DNA of 64,000 nt, from contig JBARIW010000063.1 of NCBI GenBank assembly GCA_049799955.1, positions 1 to 64,000 of the forward strand. Direction: 5' to 3'. The translations under genes were made by a program, and so were the position numbers. The first letter of the stretch is position 1. Each line of letters begins with the position of its first letter. Shown here piece after piece: positions 1-7,459 of this stretch. This DNA comes from JBGTFE01 sp049799955 (GTDB lineage Bacteria; Acidobacteriota; Blastocatellia; Pyrinomonadales; Pyrinomonadaceae). The notes under the pieces are model-generated. The model searched no databases. It was not told the origin of the DNA and saw nothing but the letters and a program-made list of their open reading frames with translations.

Positions 1-1377
1 CTGCTCGAAGAACGCTACACGCGGCATCTTGAAAATCTGCTCGCGCTCGCCCGCAAAGAAGCCGAAAGAACGCAGAGAGAAGCGCCCGAATTTTACGAAG
101 TCGCGCGGATGTATGCCGAAAATCTGAGCGCGTCTTTGGATTTGTGGAACAATAAATACGAGCGAAATTTAATCAATGCCTTTCGCGAGCTTCAGGACGA
201 AGGCGTTCTGGAAATCATCACCTGCGGCGCGACACACGGATTTCTTCCTTTAATCTCGACGCCCGAATCCCGACGCGCGCAAATCGAAGTCGCCGTTGCA
301 AATTATGAAAAGCATTTCCACAAAAAGCCGCGCGGAATCTGGCTGCCCGAATGCGCGTATGAAAACGGCATCGAAACGCTTCTGCACGATGCCGGCATCG
401 AATATTTTATCAGCGATTCGCACGCGATTCTCTACGGCGAGCCGCGCCCGCGCTACGGCGTTCACGCGCCCGTGATGTGCGAAAACGGCGTGGCGGTTTT
501 TGCCCGCGATGTCGAAACTTCGCAGCAGGTTTGGAGCGCCGAGGTCGGTTATCCGGGCAACGCCGTTTACCGCGAATTTTACCGCGACATCGGCTGGGAC
601 GCGCCGCTCGAATATCTAAAACCGCACCTGCACAAAGACGCGAATCGACGGCATCTCGGTTTGAAATATTATAGAATTACCGGAAAAAACGTCGAGCAGA
701 ATCACAAAGAACCATATTTGCCGAATTTTGCGCGGGCGCAGGTTGCGAGAGACGCGGCGCATTTTGTCGGCGAGCGGATTAAGCAGGCTTATCATTTGCG
801 CGACACTTTTTCGGGACATCCGCCGCTTGTCATCTCGCCTTACGACGCCGAACTCTACGGGCATTGGTGGTATGAAGGACCGCAGTTTTTAGATTTTCTT
901 TTCCGTGAACTGAGCTACAAGCAGGAACTCGTTCGCGCCGTTACGCCGGGCGATTTTCTCGACTCGAACATGGAAATTCAGATACAAAAACCGTCGCCTT
1001 CAAGCTGGGGCGAAAACGGTTATTACAAGGTCTGGCTCAACGATAAAAATTCGTGGATGTATCCGTATCAGCACGACGCCGAACAAAAAATGACCGCGCT
1101 TGCCAATAGATTTAACGAGCCGAACGGGCTTGAAACCAGAGTTTTAAATCAACTCGCGCGTGAATTATTGCTCGCGCAGTCGAGCGATTGGGCGTTTCAG
1201 ATTTATCAGGGAACGACCGTGCAGTATTCTTCAAATCGATTCAAAGCGCATATTCACCGCTTTAACCTGCTGGCGACCGCGCTCGAAAAAGGCGAAATAG
1301 GCGAGCCGATGCTCGCCGAAATCGAAAAGCGGGACAATATTTTTCAGGAAATCGATTTTCGAATTTATCGAAGTTAG
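1..1377 (+). CDS. GH57 family 1,4-alpha-glucan branching enzyme (5' end outside window)
   Basis: The frame is open from base 1 (it reads in with LLEERYTRHLENLL), so the gene starts upstream; 458 residues are visible. Family GH57 branching enzymes (DUF1957 C-terminal region) make alpha-1,6 branches in glycogen-like glucans in the cytoplasm. Two family signatures are visible: GIWLPECAY, which carries the presumed nucleophile Glu, and SPYDAELYGHWW, which carries the presumed acid/base Asp. The tail is the helical C-terminal region typical of the family (SWAFQIYQGTTVQYSS). A diverged copy of its last roughly 50 bases occurs again near 1795-1854, upstream of the next small gene. It could be a GH57 amylase rather than a branching enzyme, but the HWWYEGPQF block fits the branching subgroup best. 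Confidence 0.9.
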   Translation: MLEERYTRHLENLLALARKEAERTQREAPEFYEVARMYAENLSASLDLWNNKYERNLINAFRELQDEGVLEIITCGATHGFLPLISTPESRRAQIEVAVANYEKHFHKKPRGIWLPECAYENGIETLLHDAGIEYFISDSHAILYGEPRPRYGVHAPVMCENGVAVFARDVETSQQVWSAEVGYPGNAVYREFYRDIGWDAPLEYLKPHLHKDANRRHLGLKYYRITGKNVEQNHKEPYLPNFARAQVARDAAHFVGERIKQAYHLRDTFSGHPPLVISPYDAELYGHWWYEGPQFLDFLFRELSYKQELVRAVTPGDFLDSNMEIQIQKPSPSSWGENGYYKVWLNDKNSWMYPYQHDAEQKMTALANRFNEPNGLETRVLNQLARELLLAQSSDWAFQIYQGTTVQYSSNRFKAHIHRFNLLATALEKGEIGEPMLAEIEKRDNIFQEIDFRIYRS

Positions 1378-1382
1378 GCTAC

Positions 1383-1754
1383 CTAGTTACAAGGCGGCGG
1401 AGGCGGACAGCCGACGGCAAGACAGACTGCGACACAGTTGTGGTCGTCATCGTTTCTTCTGCTGACCATAATGATAATTACGGTTGCCGCGACTGCCGCG
1501 CCGATTCCTACCCAGAGAAGAGTTTTTTGCGTGTTCGTCCACTTTGATTTGGAAGCGGATTTCATTTGCTCACGGTCGAGTTTATTAAAATCAGTCTCCG
1601 CAGATTTTATTTTTGTAGTTTCTCCGGCAAAAACCTGCTTCAGATTTGAAGCTGAAGAATCGTTGTTTTGCATTGTTTCGGCTTGTCCGAAAATAGAGCC
1701 GGGCAGCGCAAAAACGCCGCACATTAACAAAAGCGATACGAGTTTTTTAAGCAT
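1383..1754 (-). CDS. small signal-peptide protein with one TM segment and Cys-rich tail
   Basis: Unrecognised family, 123 residues. It begins with a classic signal peptide (MLKKLVSLLLMCGVFALP, ending near GQA). A polar stretch of about 60 residues follows, then a hydrophobic segment (LLWVGIGAAVAATVIIIMV), a basic/acidic turn (SRRNDDD), and a C-terminus rich in Cys and Pro (CVAVCLAVGCPPPPPC). The next gene on the same strand (1851-2273) is a paralogue with the same architecture and a shared block (DFxKxxxxxMKxAxKxK, then the hydrophobic segment). It lies convergent to the GH57 gene with only 5 bases between stops. Membrane-anchored or secreted location is inferred; no function is proposed. Confidence 0.7.
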   Translation of the reverse strand: MLKKLVSLLLMCGVFALPGSIFGQAETMQNNDSSASNLKQVFAGETTKIKSAETDFNKLDREQMKSASKSKWTNTQKTLLWVGIGAAVAATVIIIMVSRRNDDDHNCVAVCLAVGCPPPPPCN

Positions 1755-1794
1755 GATTTTATCAATTTAACTAAAACGTCTCTCACCGAAAGTC

Positions 1795-1854
1795 GAGAAG
1801 CGCGATAATATTTTTGCCGAAATAAATTTTTCGAATTTAACCGAAGATGACTAA
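1795..1854 (+). pseudogene. remnant copy of the GH57 gene 3' end
   Basis: Read on the plus strand this stretch encodes VEKRDNIFAEINF followed by a different tail and a TAA stop. The authentic GH57 gene ends IEKRDNIFQEIDF at 1321-1377. By eye about four fifths of roughly 48 bases match, with one- or two-base indels. The offset (about 470 bases) equals the offset between the stops of the two small paralogous genes (1383 and 1851), so the simplest reading is a tandem duplication of a segment holding the GH57 tail plus the convergent small gene. Confidence 0.6.
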
Positions 1855-2273
1855 TTATCACAAATACAATTTTCGTCAAAGTCGGGATTGCAGCTTACAT
1901 CGGAGCATTTCGGAACTTTCCCGTAAATCGCCAAAAGAGTAACGCCGACCGCCAAAGCGACGAAAAATACAACCAGCCAGTTTCTCTGGCTATGCGACAA
2001 TTTGGCTTTTGCCGCGCCTTTCATGTCCGCCTTTTCCATTTTCTTAAAATCGATTTCGGACACTTCGGTTATCGATTTCGATTTTTGCAAATCTTTTGAA
2101 AAGACTTTTTTTACGTCCGTTTTGAGCGAAATCACTTCGGTTTTCGAAATGTCCGCGTTTGAAGTATCGGCTTTCAGGGCGTTGGGTTGAGTTTGAGCAA
2201 AAATCTGTGTCGAAAAACTCGACAATAAAAAAATCGCGTAGATTAACGAGAGACTGGTGAATTTTTTCAGCAT
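1851..2273 (-). CDS. small signal-peptide protein with TM segment and Cys-rich tail, paralogue of the preceding gene
   Basis: 140 residues, family not recognised. Signal peptide MLKKFTSLSLIYAIFLLSSF with a likely cut after IFAQ. A Lys/Asp/Ser-rich linker leads into EIDFKKMEKADMKGAAKAK, matching TDFNKLDREQMKSASKSK of the neighbour, then a hydrophobic segment (WLVVFFVALAVGVTLLAIY) and a Cys-containing C-terminus (four Cys; ends CICDN). A good ribosome binding site (AAAAGGAG) lies just before the ATG. It and the 1383-1754 gene form a tandem pair downstream of, and on the same strand as, the subtilase operon, but a 123-base gap makes co-transcription uncertain. Confidence 0.7.
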   Translation of the reverse strand: MLKKFTSLSLIYAIFLLSSFSTQIFAQTQPNALKADTSNADISKTEVISLKTDVKKVFSKDLQKSKSITEVSEIDFKKMEKADMKGAAKAKLSHSQRNWLVVFFVALAVGVTLLAIYGKVPKCSDVSCNPDFDENCICDN

Positions 2274-2396
2274 AAAATCTCCTTTTCAAATTGTTTTGTC
2301 GAAAGAATATCACAAAGGCAAATTTCTGCAAACACATCTGCTAATTTGCCTTAATATGTTAATGAAAGTTATCGTCTTTCTTCTCTATGATAAATT

Positions 2397-3797
2397 TTAA
2401 GAGACTTGTTTGGCTCTCAAACAAGCGTTTAAAGCATTGACTAAGCCGCTTCCCGTCGCTAAATCGACGCCTGTAGCGGCGGCTACGCCATGCGCTGTGG
2501 TTCCTGTATCAATATCCGTTGCCGTTGCCGCCAAAATAGCTTTAATTTCGCTTTGAGTAAGCTCCGGATTAGCCGAAAGCATCAGCGCAATCACGCCGGC
2601 GATTTGCGGCGCGGCGGCGGAAGTTCCCGAAAAAATCCCCCATCCTTTTCCTTTTTGCGATGGCGTCATATTATCGCCGTCTAACTGGCTGTCATTCGGG
2701 ACGGGCAACATGATATGTCCTTTGAGCGGCGCGGTGCCTGCCTGTCCGACGATGCCGCAAAAATCCGGCACATTTCGATTCGGGTAAAGCTTACTGGTAA
2801 ACGAACTGGCGTAACTTGAGGCGGATAAATCTCCTTCGGCGCTGACGCTGACGCCCCCGACGGAAATCACCTCCGGCAAAGAACCCGGGAAAGCCCGATG
2901 ACCGTTTCCGGCGGAAAAAACTATCGAGATGCCGGAATTGATAGCGTCTTTGAGGATTCTTTCGACATCGGTTAACTCGTTAAAAAGATTCGGGTCGCTT
3001 GTCTGCAACGAGTCTTTTGACGTTGTATCAATATTCCAGCCCCACGAATTAGTTATCACTTTCGGATTTTGGGCAATGCTTGTTTCCAAAGCTTCGGCTG
3101 AATAGTCATCGTGTTTGACGCCGAAAAAAACGCAGTTAGGCGCGATAATCAAAACATTTGCGCTCTCGCCCGAACCGTGTCCGCTGGTGTCTTCGGCTGG
3201 ATTGGTCGCAGAAGGAGTCGAAATACGTGTAATATTAAAATCGTATTGTTCGAAAAACGGGTGTTTGGCAAATCCCGAATCCGCCATCGCTATGCGAACT
3301 CCTTGTCCTGTCCAGCCTTGACGATGACAGCGATATGCCCGCAAGACGCGCGCGACATCTTCGACTCTCAGATGATAAACGGAAACTTGCGGCGGAACCG
3401 GGTTCAGACCAAAAAACAACGGCGGTGTCGGAACGTAAGCGAAATCTATCGAATCAGCTAATTCCTGCGGAATTTGTATTTCCTGTTCGGGTCGAAGAAA
3501 AGTGTCCGTCATGACGGCGCGCTCGCCGATTTCGTCCGACGTTATTTTGACCTCGACAAGTTTAGCCGAAAAAGTCCGTTCAAAAGTTTCTTTCGGAACA
3601 AATCCGGTAATGCCGTGCTGCTCGGTTTCAACCGCTGTGAAGTTTAAATTGTCGATTGCCGAAAGCGCCTTGCGGGTAAATTCCGGCTCCGGTCTAACGT
3701 CATCAAAATTTGAGAACGACATCAAACTTGCGTGAGCCGTAACCGATGTTTGAATTCTATTTTTGGGAACTAGACGAACTCTTATTCTATCACTCAT
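2397..3797 (-). CDS. S8 family subtilisin-like serine protease with N-terminal prodomain
   Basis: 466 residues. The catalytic triad is complete: Asp173 in RIAMADSG, His207 in TSGHGSG, Ser393 in SGTSAAAP; the oxyanion Asn298 is in SAGNGH. Residues about 1-130 look like a propeptide and contain a block (NFTAVETEQHGITGFV, then IPQELADSIDFAYVP) that resembles the separate 107-residue protein encoded just upstream. No signal peptide is visible, so the enzyme may act in the cytoplasm or leave by a non-Sec route. The start codon overlaps the stop of the upstream gene by 4 bases (ATGA), so the two are translationally coupled. The substrate is unknown. Confidence 0.88.
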   Translation of the reverse strand: MSDRIRVRLVPKNRIQTSVTAHASLMSFSNFDDVRPEPEFTRKALSAIDNLNFTAVETEQHGITGFVPKETFERTFSAKLVEVKITSDEIGERAVMTDTFLRPEQEIQIPQELADSIDFAYVPTPPLFFGLNPVPPQVSVYHLRVEDVARVLRAYRCHRQGWTGQGVRIAMADSGFAKHPFFEQYDFNITRISTPSATNPAEDTSGHGSGESANVLIIAPNCVFFGVKHDDYSAEALETSIAQNPKVITNSWGWNIDTTSKDSLQTSDPNLFNELTDVERILKDAINSGISIVFSAGNGHRAFPGSLPEVISVGGVSVSAEGDLSASSYASSFTSKLYPNRNVPDFCGIVGQAGTAPLKGHIMLPVPNDSQLDGDNMTPSQKGKGWGIFSGTSAAAPQIAGVIALMLSANPELTQSEIKAILAATATDIDTGTTAHGVAAATGVDLATGSGLVNALNACLRAKQVS

Positions 3798-4117
3798 GAA
3801 AAGCCTCCTTTTTTGCTTGATTTATCAAAAAACTCCGGTCTAGTCGGAAAATAAACATTAGCCTTTAAATCTGCGATTCCTTCCGGCAGCTGCGGTTCCG
3901 ATTCAAATGTGAAACCCGTATCGGTTTTTTGCGGTTCACTTTTGAAAACTTTATTAAACAGCTCTGAATTACCTTCAAAACCAACCCCTCTTTGTCCAAC
4001 GTGCGTTACCGTAAAACCTTCTTTTGCCAACTCGGAAGCCGCCTGTCGGGCTGTGTCAGAATCAGCTTCTTCAAGAGCCAGTCTGGCGCGCAGCGATGAT
4101 TCTATTTTTTCTGCCAT
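3794..4117 (-). CDS. free-standing subtilase prodomain-like protein
   Basis: 107 residues, no catalytic motifs. Its pattern ELAKEGFTVTHVGQRGVGF ... LPEGIADLKANVYFPTRPEFF parallels the prodomain of the adjacent protease (IDNLNFTAVETEQHGITGF ... IPQELADSIDFAYVPTPPLFF), including a shared C-terminal hydrophobic-aromatic motif. Prodomains of subtilases act as intramolecular chaperones and temporary inhibitors, so a dedicated trans-acting inhibitor or folding chaperone is a reasonable inference. The stop overlaps the protease start by 4 bases. There is no signal peptide. It lies first in a two-gene operon read from a promoter in 4118-4290. Confidence 0.65.
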   Translation of the reverse strand: MAEKIESSLRARLALEEADSDTARQAASELAKEGFTVTHVGQRGVGFEGNSELFNKVFKSEPQKTDTGFTFESEPQLPEGIADLKANVYFPTRPEFFDKSSKKGGFS

Positions 4118-4292
4118 GATATTTGCTCCAAATTATATTTATCAATTAAGTTCTTGTCAATTATTTTGCCGGTATCAGTTGGATGCCTGTAAATATAAAT
4201 AGGCATTCATTAGATTTGCCGAATGAAAAATTTTCTTGATTGTTATAGAATTTCTCAGTTGCTTTAACGTAAATTTATCGGAGAATATATTA

Positions 4293-5609
4293 ATGGTGAA
4301 AAAAGGTGTGGAAATCGCCCCGGCAAGCGGAAAACTCGGGATTTTACTCGTCGGACTCGGCGCGGTCAGCACGACTTTTGTGGCGGGCGTCGAAGCTATC
4401 AAACGCGATTTGGCAAAGCCGATTGGAAGCCTGACGCAGATGGGCACGATTCGTCTCGGAAAACGGACGGAAAATCGTGTTCCGAAAATAAAAGAATTCG
4501 TGCCGCTTACTGATTTAAGCGACATCGTTTTCGGCGCGTGGGATATTTTCACCGATAACGCCTTCGACGCGGCGATGAAAGCGGGTGTTTTGGAAAAGGA
4601 TTTGCTCAATCAGGTTTCCGAGCAGCTTTCTTCTCTAAAACCGATGAGCGCCGTTTTCGAACAGAAATTCGTCAAGCGTCTCGACGGCGAAAACGTCAAA
4701 CAAGGCAAAAACAAAATGGAGCTTGCCGAGCAGTTAATTGAAGAAATAGCGCGATTCAAAATTGAAAACAACTGCGACCGCCTGGTGATGATTTGGGCGG
4801 CTTCGACCGAGATTTTTCTTGAACCGTCGGAAGTTCACCAGTCAATCGAAGCGTTTGAAAAAGCGATGTACGATAACGACGAGCAAATCGCGCCCTCGAT
4901 GATTTACGCGTATGCGGCGATAAAATCGGGCGTTCCGTTTGCCAACGGCGCGCCGAATTTAAGCGTCGATATTCCCGCGCTTGTAAAGCTTGCCGAAGAC
5001 GAAGGCGTTCCGGTTTGCGGCAAAGACTTCAAAACCGGGCAGACTTTGATGAAAACCATCATCGCGCCCGGTTTGAAAGCGCGAATGTTAGGGCTTGACG
5101 GCTGGTATTCGACCAACATTTTAGGAAACCGCGACGGCGAAGTTCTCGACGACCCGGAAAGCTTCAGAACAAAGGAAGAATCGAAGCTTTCCGTGCTTGA
5201 GCAAATCCTTCAGCCGGAAGTTCATCCCGAATTATACGGCGATTTTTCGCACGTCGTACGCATCAATTACTATCCGCCGCGCGGCGACAACAAGGAAGGT
5301 TGGGACAGCATCGACATTTTCGGCTGGCTCGGCTACAAGATGCAGATAAAAATCGATTTTCTCTGCCGCGATTCAATCCTTGCCGCGCCGCTCTGTCTGG
5401 ATTTGGCTTTGTTTTTAGATTTGGCGCAGAGAGCCGGAATGAAAGGCGTGCAGGAATGGCTTTCGTTTTATTTCAAATCGCCGCAGACGGCGCGCGGGCT
5501 TTATCCCGAACACGATATTTTTATTCAGCTCAAAAAGTTGAAAAATACGCTCAGGCATTTGAAAGGCGAAGAGCTAATCACGCATTTGGGATTGGATTAT
5601 TACGATTAA
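4293..5609 (+). CDS. ino1: inositol-3-phosphate synthase
   Basis: 438 residues from the ATG at 4293, chosen over an ATG at 4236 because a GGAGA site lies nine bases before it and the Rossmann fold begins just after. The enzyme converts glucose 6-phosphate to 1L-myo-inositol 1-phosphate with NAD. Visible family features are the NAD-binding GILLVGLGAVSTTF, GSLTQMGTIRLG, the block VPFANGAPN, and GKDFKTGQT before the catalytic region with IIAPGLKARML. Length fits the prokaryotic MIPS type. The gene stands alone, followed by a long perfect hairpin. Inositol may feed phosphatidylinositol-type lipids or compatible solutes; the context does not say which. Confidence 0.92.
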   Translation: MVKKGVEIAPASGKLGILLVGLGAVSTTFVAGVEAIKRDLAKPIGSLTQMGTIRLGKRTENRVPKIKEFVPLTDLSDIVFGAWDIFTDNAFDAAMKAGVLEKDLLNQVSEQLSSLKPMSAVFEQKFVKRLDGENVKQGKNKMELAEQLIEEIARFKIENNCDRLVMIWAASTEIFLEPSEVHQSIEAFEKAMYDNDEQIAPSMIYAYAAIKSGVPFANGAPNLSVDIPALVKLAEDEGVPVCGKDFKTGQTLMKTIIAPGLKARMLGLDGWYSTNILGNRDGEVLDDPESFRTKEESKLSVLEQILQPEVHPELYGDFSHVVRINYYPPRGDNKEGWDSIDIFGWLGYKMQIKIDFLCRDSILAAPLCLDLALFLDLAQRAGMKGVQEWLSFYFKSPQTARGLYPEHDIFIQLKKLKNTLRHLKGEELITHLGLDYYD

Positions 5610-5624
5610 GTGTAGAGCGAAACA

Positions 5625-5678
5625 GAAAACGTGTGCGGCGTTTTTCCCTACTTCGGGAAAAACGCCGCACACGTTTTC
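5625..5678 (+). terminator. perfect 24-bp hairpin after inositol-3-phosphate synthase
   Basis: Arms at 5625-5648 and 5655-5678 are exact reverse complements (24 bp) around a 6-base loop. The stem has runs of A at one end and T at the other, so it could work in either direction; only the inositol synthase gene ends here. The right arm ends in TTTTC rather than a long T run, so termination strength is uncertain. Confidence 0.8.
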
Positions 5679-5803
5679 GCATCAAATTTACCTGTATTTT
5701 TATCAAACCGGCGTATTTATCAGTAAAGAAAATCGCAGTATATTACCAATAATCGCGCCTTTCCAGAAAATAATTCTATGAAATAAAAAAAATATTATCT
5801 TGC

Positions 5804-5819
5804 TGGCACGTCTTTTGCT
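5804..5819 (+). promoter_or_regulatory. sigma-54 (RpoN) promoter, full consensus
   Basis: The sequence TGGCACGTCTTTTGCT matches TGGCACG-N4-TTGCW at every fixed position, with GG at 5805-5806 and GC at 5817-5818, exactly 12 bases apart. Transcription would start near 5830 and run through about 350 untranslated bases into the Hsp100-like ATPase gene at 6180. Sigma-54 promoters need an enhancer-binding activator; none is encoded nearby and no activator site was recognised upstream. Confidence 0.85.
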
Positions 5820-6179
5820 ATCCGGCTTTATGCCTGACTTTTACATAAAGTTCGGCAGTTAAAAGGCTAATTGAAAATTTCGAAAGAGATGTGCGGGCAA
5901 ATTACCTAATGCTTTACATTAACTTTTTTCTTGCATAAAGCCATTGTTTATGCTAAACATTAGACAGAGCCGATTGCTCGACGAACGGCGCGCATTTCAC
6001 GGACGCAAGCCTTCCATAATCTAAAGTCCAGCCAACGAAAAATCTTTTGAAATCATCAATATAAATGCGAATTTGCCGCAGAAATTTACGGCAAAGGTAG
6101 ATTTGAAAATTCGTCTAATAAACGGCTGAAACTGATGTAATAGTAAACCTTTTTCAGCCGAGGACGAGGAGAGAAACGA
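5820..6179 (+). other. long non-coding leader with repeated inverted motifs
   Basis: No convincing gene lies in this stretch. The first part carries CTTTATG at 5826 and its complement CATAAAG at 5844. A second pair, GCATAAA at 5933 and TTTATGC at 5947, is nested inside CTAATG at 5906 and CATTAG at 5959. So the RNA from the sigma-54 promoter would fold at two places with related stems. It may be a regulatory 5' leader or a small RNA. The last 15 bases before the ATG at 6180 hold a strong GAGGAG ribosome binding site. Confidence 0.5.
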
Positions 6180-7391
6180 ATGAAAAACGAAATAGCCAGT
6201 AAAAAAAGAGACGAAAAATTGGTTTTGCTTGACCCGGACCAGAAAAGTCCGCGAGCCAAAAACTTTGAGGATAAGCTTTCCGGCTTTATCGTCGGACAGG
6301 AACGCGCCGTGCGCCGGATGAGCGGGCTTTTCCAGATTTATCTGGCGGGAATGAACAATCCCGCGCGCCCCGTAGGCACGATGCTCTTTCTGGGACCGAC
6401 CGGCTCGGGAAAAACACGCGTTGTCGAAGCCGCCGCGCAGGTTCTGTTCGGCGAGCCGCACGCCGTCGTCAAAATCGACTGCGCCGAATTTCAACATTCG
6501 CACGAAATCGCCAAGCTTATCGGTTCGCCTCCGGGATATCTTGGACACCGCGAAACTTCGCCGATGCTGACGCAGGAAAATCTCGACAAAGCGCACACCG
6601 AAGAAACAAAGCTCACCTTTGTGCTTTTCGACGAAATCGAAAAAGCTTCGGATTCGCTCTGGCAGCTTCTTCTCGGAATTCTCGATAAAGCGACGCTGAC
6701 TCTGGGCGACAATCGCCGCGTCGATTTCTCGAAAGCGGTCGTTATTATGACTTCGAATCTCGGCGCGAGAGAAATGAGTGATATGATTTCCGGCGGAATC
6801 GGATTTGCTCCGAACAAAACCGGGCGGGCGCAGGAAGACAACGAAATCGATTCGAAAATCTATCGCACCGCGCTCGAAGCCGCGAAACGTAAGTTCTCGC
6901 CCGAATTTATGAACCGCATCGATAAAGTGGTCGTGTTCCGAAGCCTAAAGGAACATCATCTGCGCCAGATTCTCGACATTGAGCTTAAATCCGTTCAAGA
7001 CCGCATCACCGAATCTGCCGGAACAAAGTTTGTTTTTGAATGCACTCACGAAGCGAAGGAGTTTTTGCTTAGCGAAGGCATCGACTTAAAATACGGCGCA
7101 AGACATCTGAAACGCGCCATCGAGCGCTTTCTGGTCTATCCGCTTTCAAATCTGGTCGCGACCGAACAGGTTGAAACAGGCGATTTTGTCATCGTCGATT
7201 TCGACGCCGAACAGGTAAAGCTTCTTTTCTCGAAACAATCGGGCAAGATGATTGTCAGCGATTATGAAGACGATATGTTTGACATCGAACCCGAAAGCAA
7301 ATCAGACGCCGTCGGTCTTCCGCTTGCCGAAGCCCACGCCGCCGCTTCGGGCAAAGGCAACAAATCGAACATCGATAATCAGGACAATTAA
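6180..7391 (+). CDS. single-module Hsp100/ClpB-D2-like AAA+ ATPase
   Basis: 403 residues. The one AAA+ module matches the second (D2) module of ClpA/ClpB: Walker A GPTGSGKT at 72-79, the pore-region signature GSPPGYLGH at 115-123, Walker B FVLFDEIE at 147-154, sensor-1 MTSNLG, and a C-terminal ClpB-D2-small-like domain with GARHLKRAIE. There is no N domain, first ATPase module or middle coiled coil, so it is about half the size of ClpB. An acidic tail follows. It sits alone behind a sigma-54 promoter and ends at a hairpin terminator. A remodelling role in stress is plausible but not shown; no protease partner is adjacent. Confidence 0.82.
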   Translation: MKNEIASKKRDEKLVLLDPDQKSPRAKNFEDKLSGFIVGQERAVRRMSGLFQIYLAGMNNPARPVGTMLFLGPTGSGKTRVVEAAAQVLFGEPHAVVKIDCAEFQHSHEIAKLIGSPPGYLGHRETSPMLTQENLDKAHTEETKLTFVLFDEIEKASDSLWQLLLGILDKATLTLGDNRRVDFSKAVVIMTSNLGAREMSDMISGGIGFAPNKTGRAQEDNEIDSKIYRTALEAAKRKFSPEFMNRIDKVVVFRSLKEHHLRQILDIELKSVQDRITESAGTKFVFECTHEAKEFLLSEGIDLKYGARHLKRAIERFLVYPLSNLVATEQVETGDFVIVDFDAEQVKLLFSKQSGKMIVSDYEDDMFDIEPESKSDAVGLPLAEAHAAASGKGNKSNIDNQDN

Positions 7392-7418
7392 CTTCATTTA
7401 AGCAAAATGATTAGAAAC

Positions 7419-7447
7419 GAGGGACAAGCGATTGTTCCTCTTTTTTT
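7419..7447 (+). terminator. rho-independent terminator of the AAA+ ATPase gene
   Basis: Stem GAGGGACA (7419-7426) pairs with TGTTCCTC (7433-7440) with one G-T pair, and seven T residues follow at once. It lies between the convergent ATPase and glycerol kinase genes and fits the plus-strand transcript. Confidence 0.8.
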
Positions 7448-7459
7448 GTATTTATTTAA

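Noticed and set aside
4175..4609. Minus-strand frame of 144 codons at the start of inositol synthase
   Set aside because: It lies antisense to the inositol synthase NAD-binding region, with no own signature.
5625..5678. Very long hairpin as a mobile element end
   Set aside because: No partner copy or direct repeat flanks it, and it follows a gene end as a terminator would.
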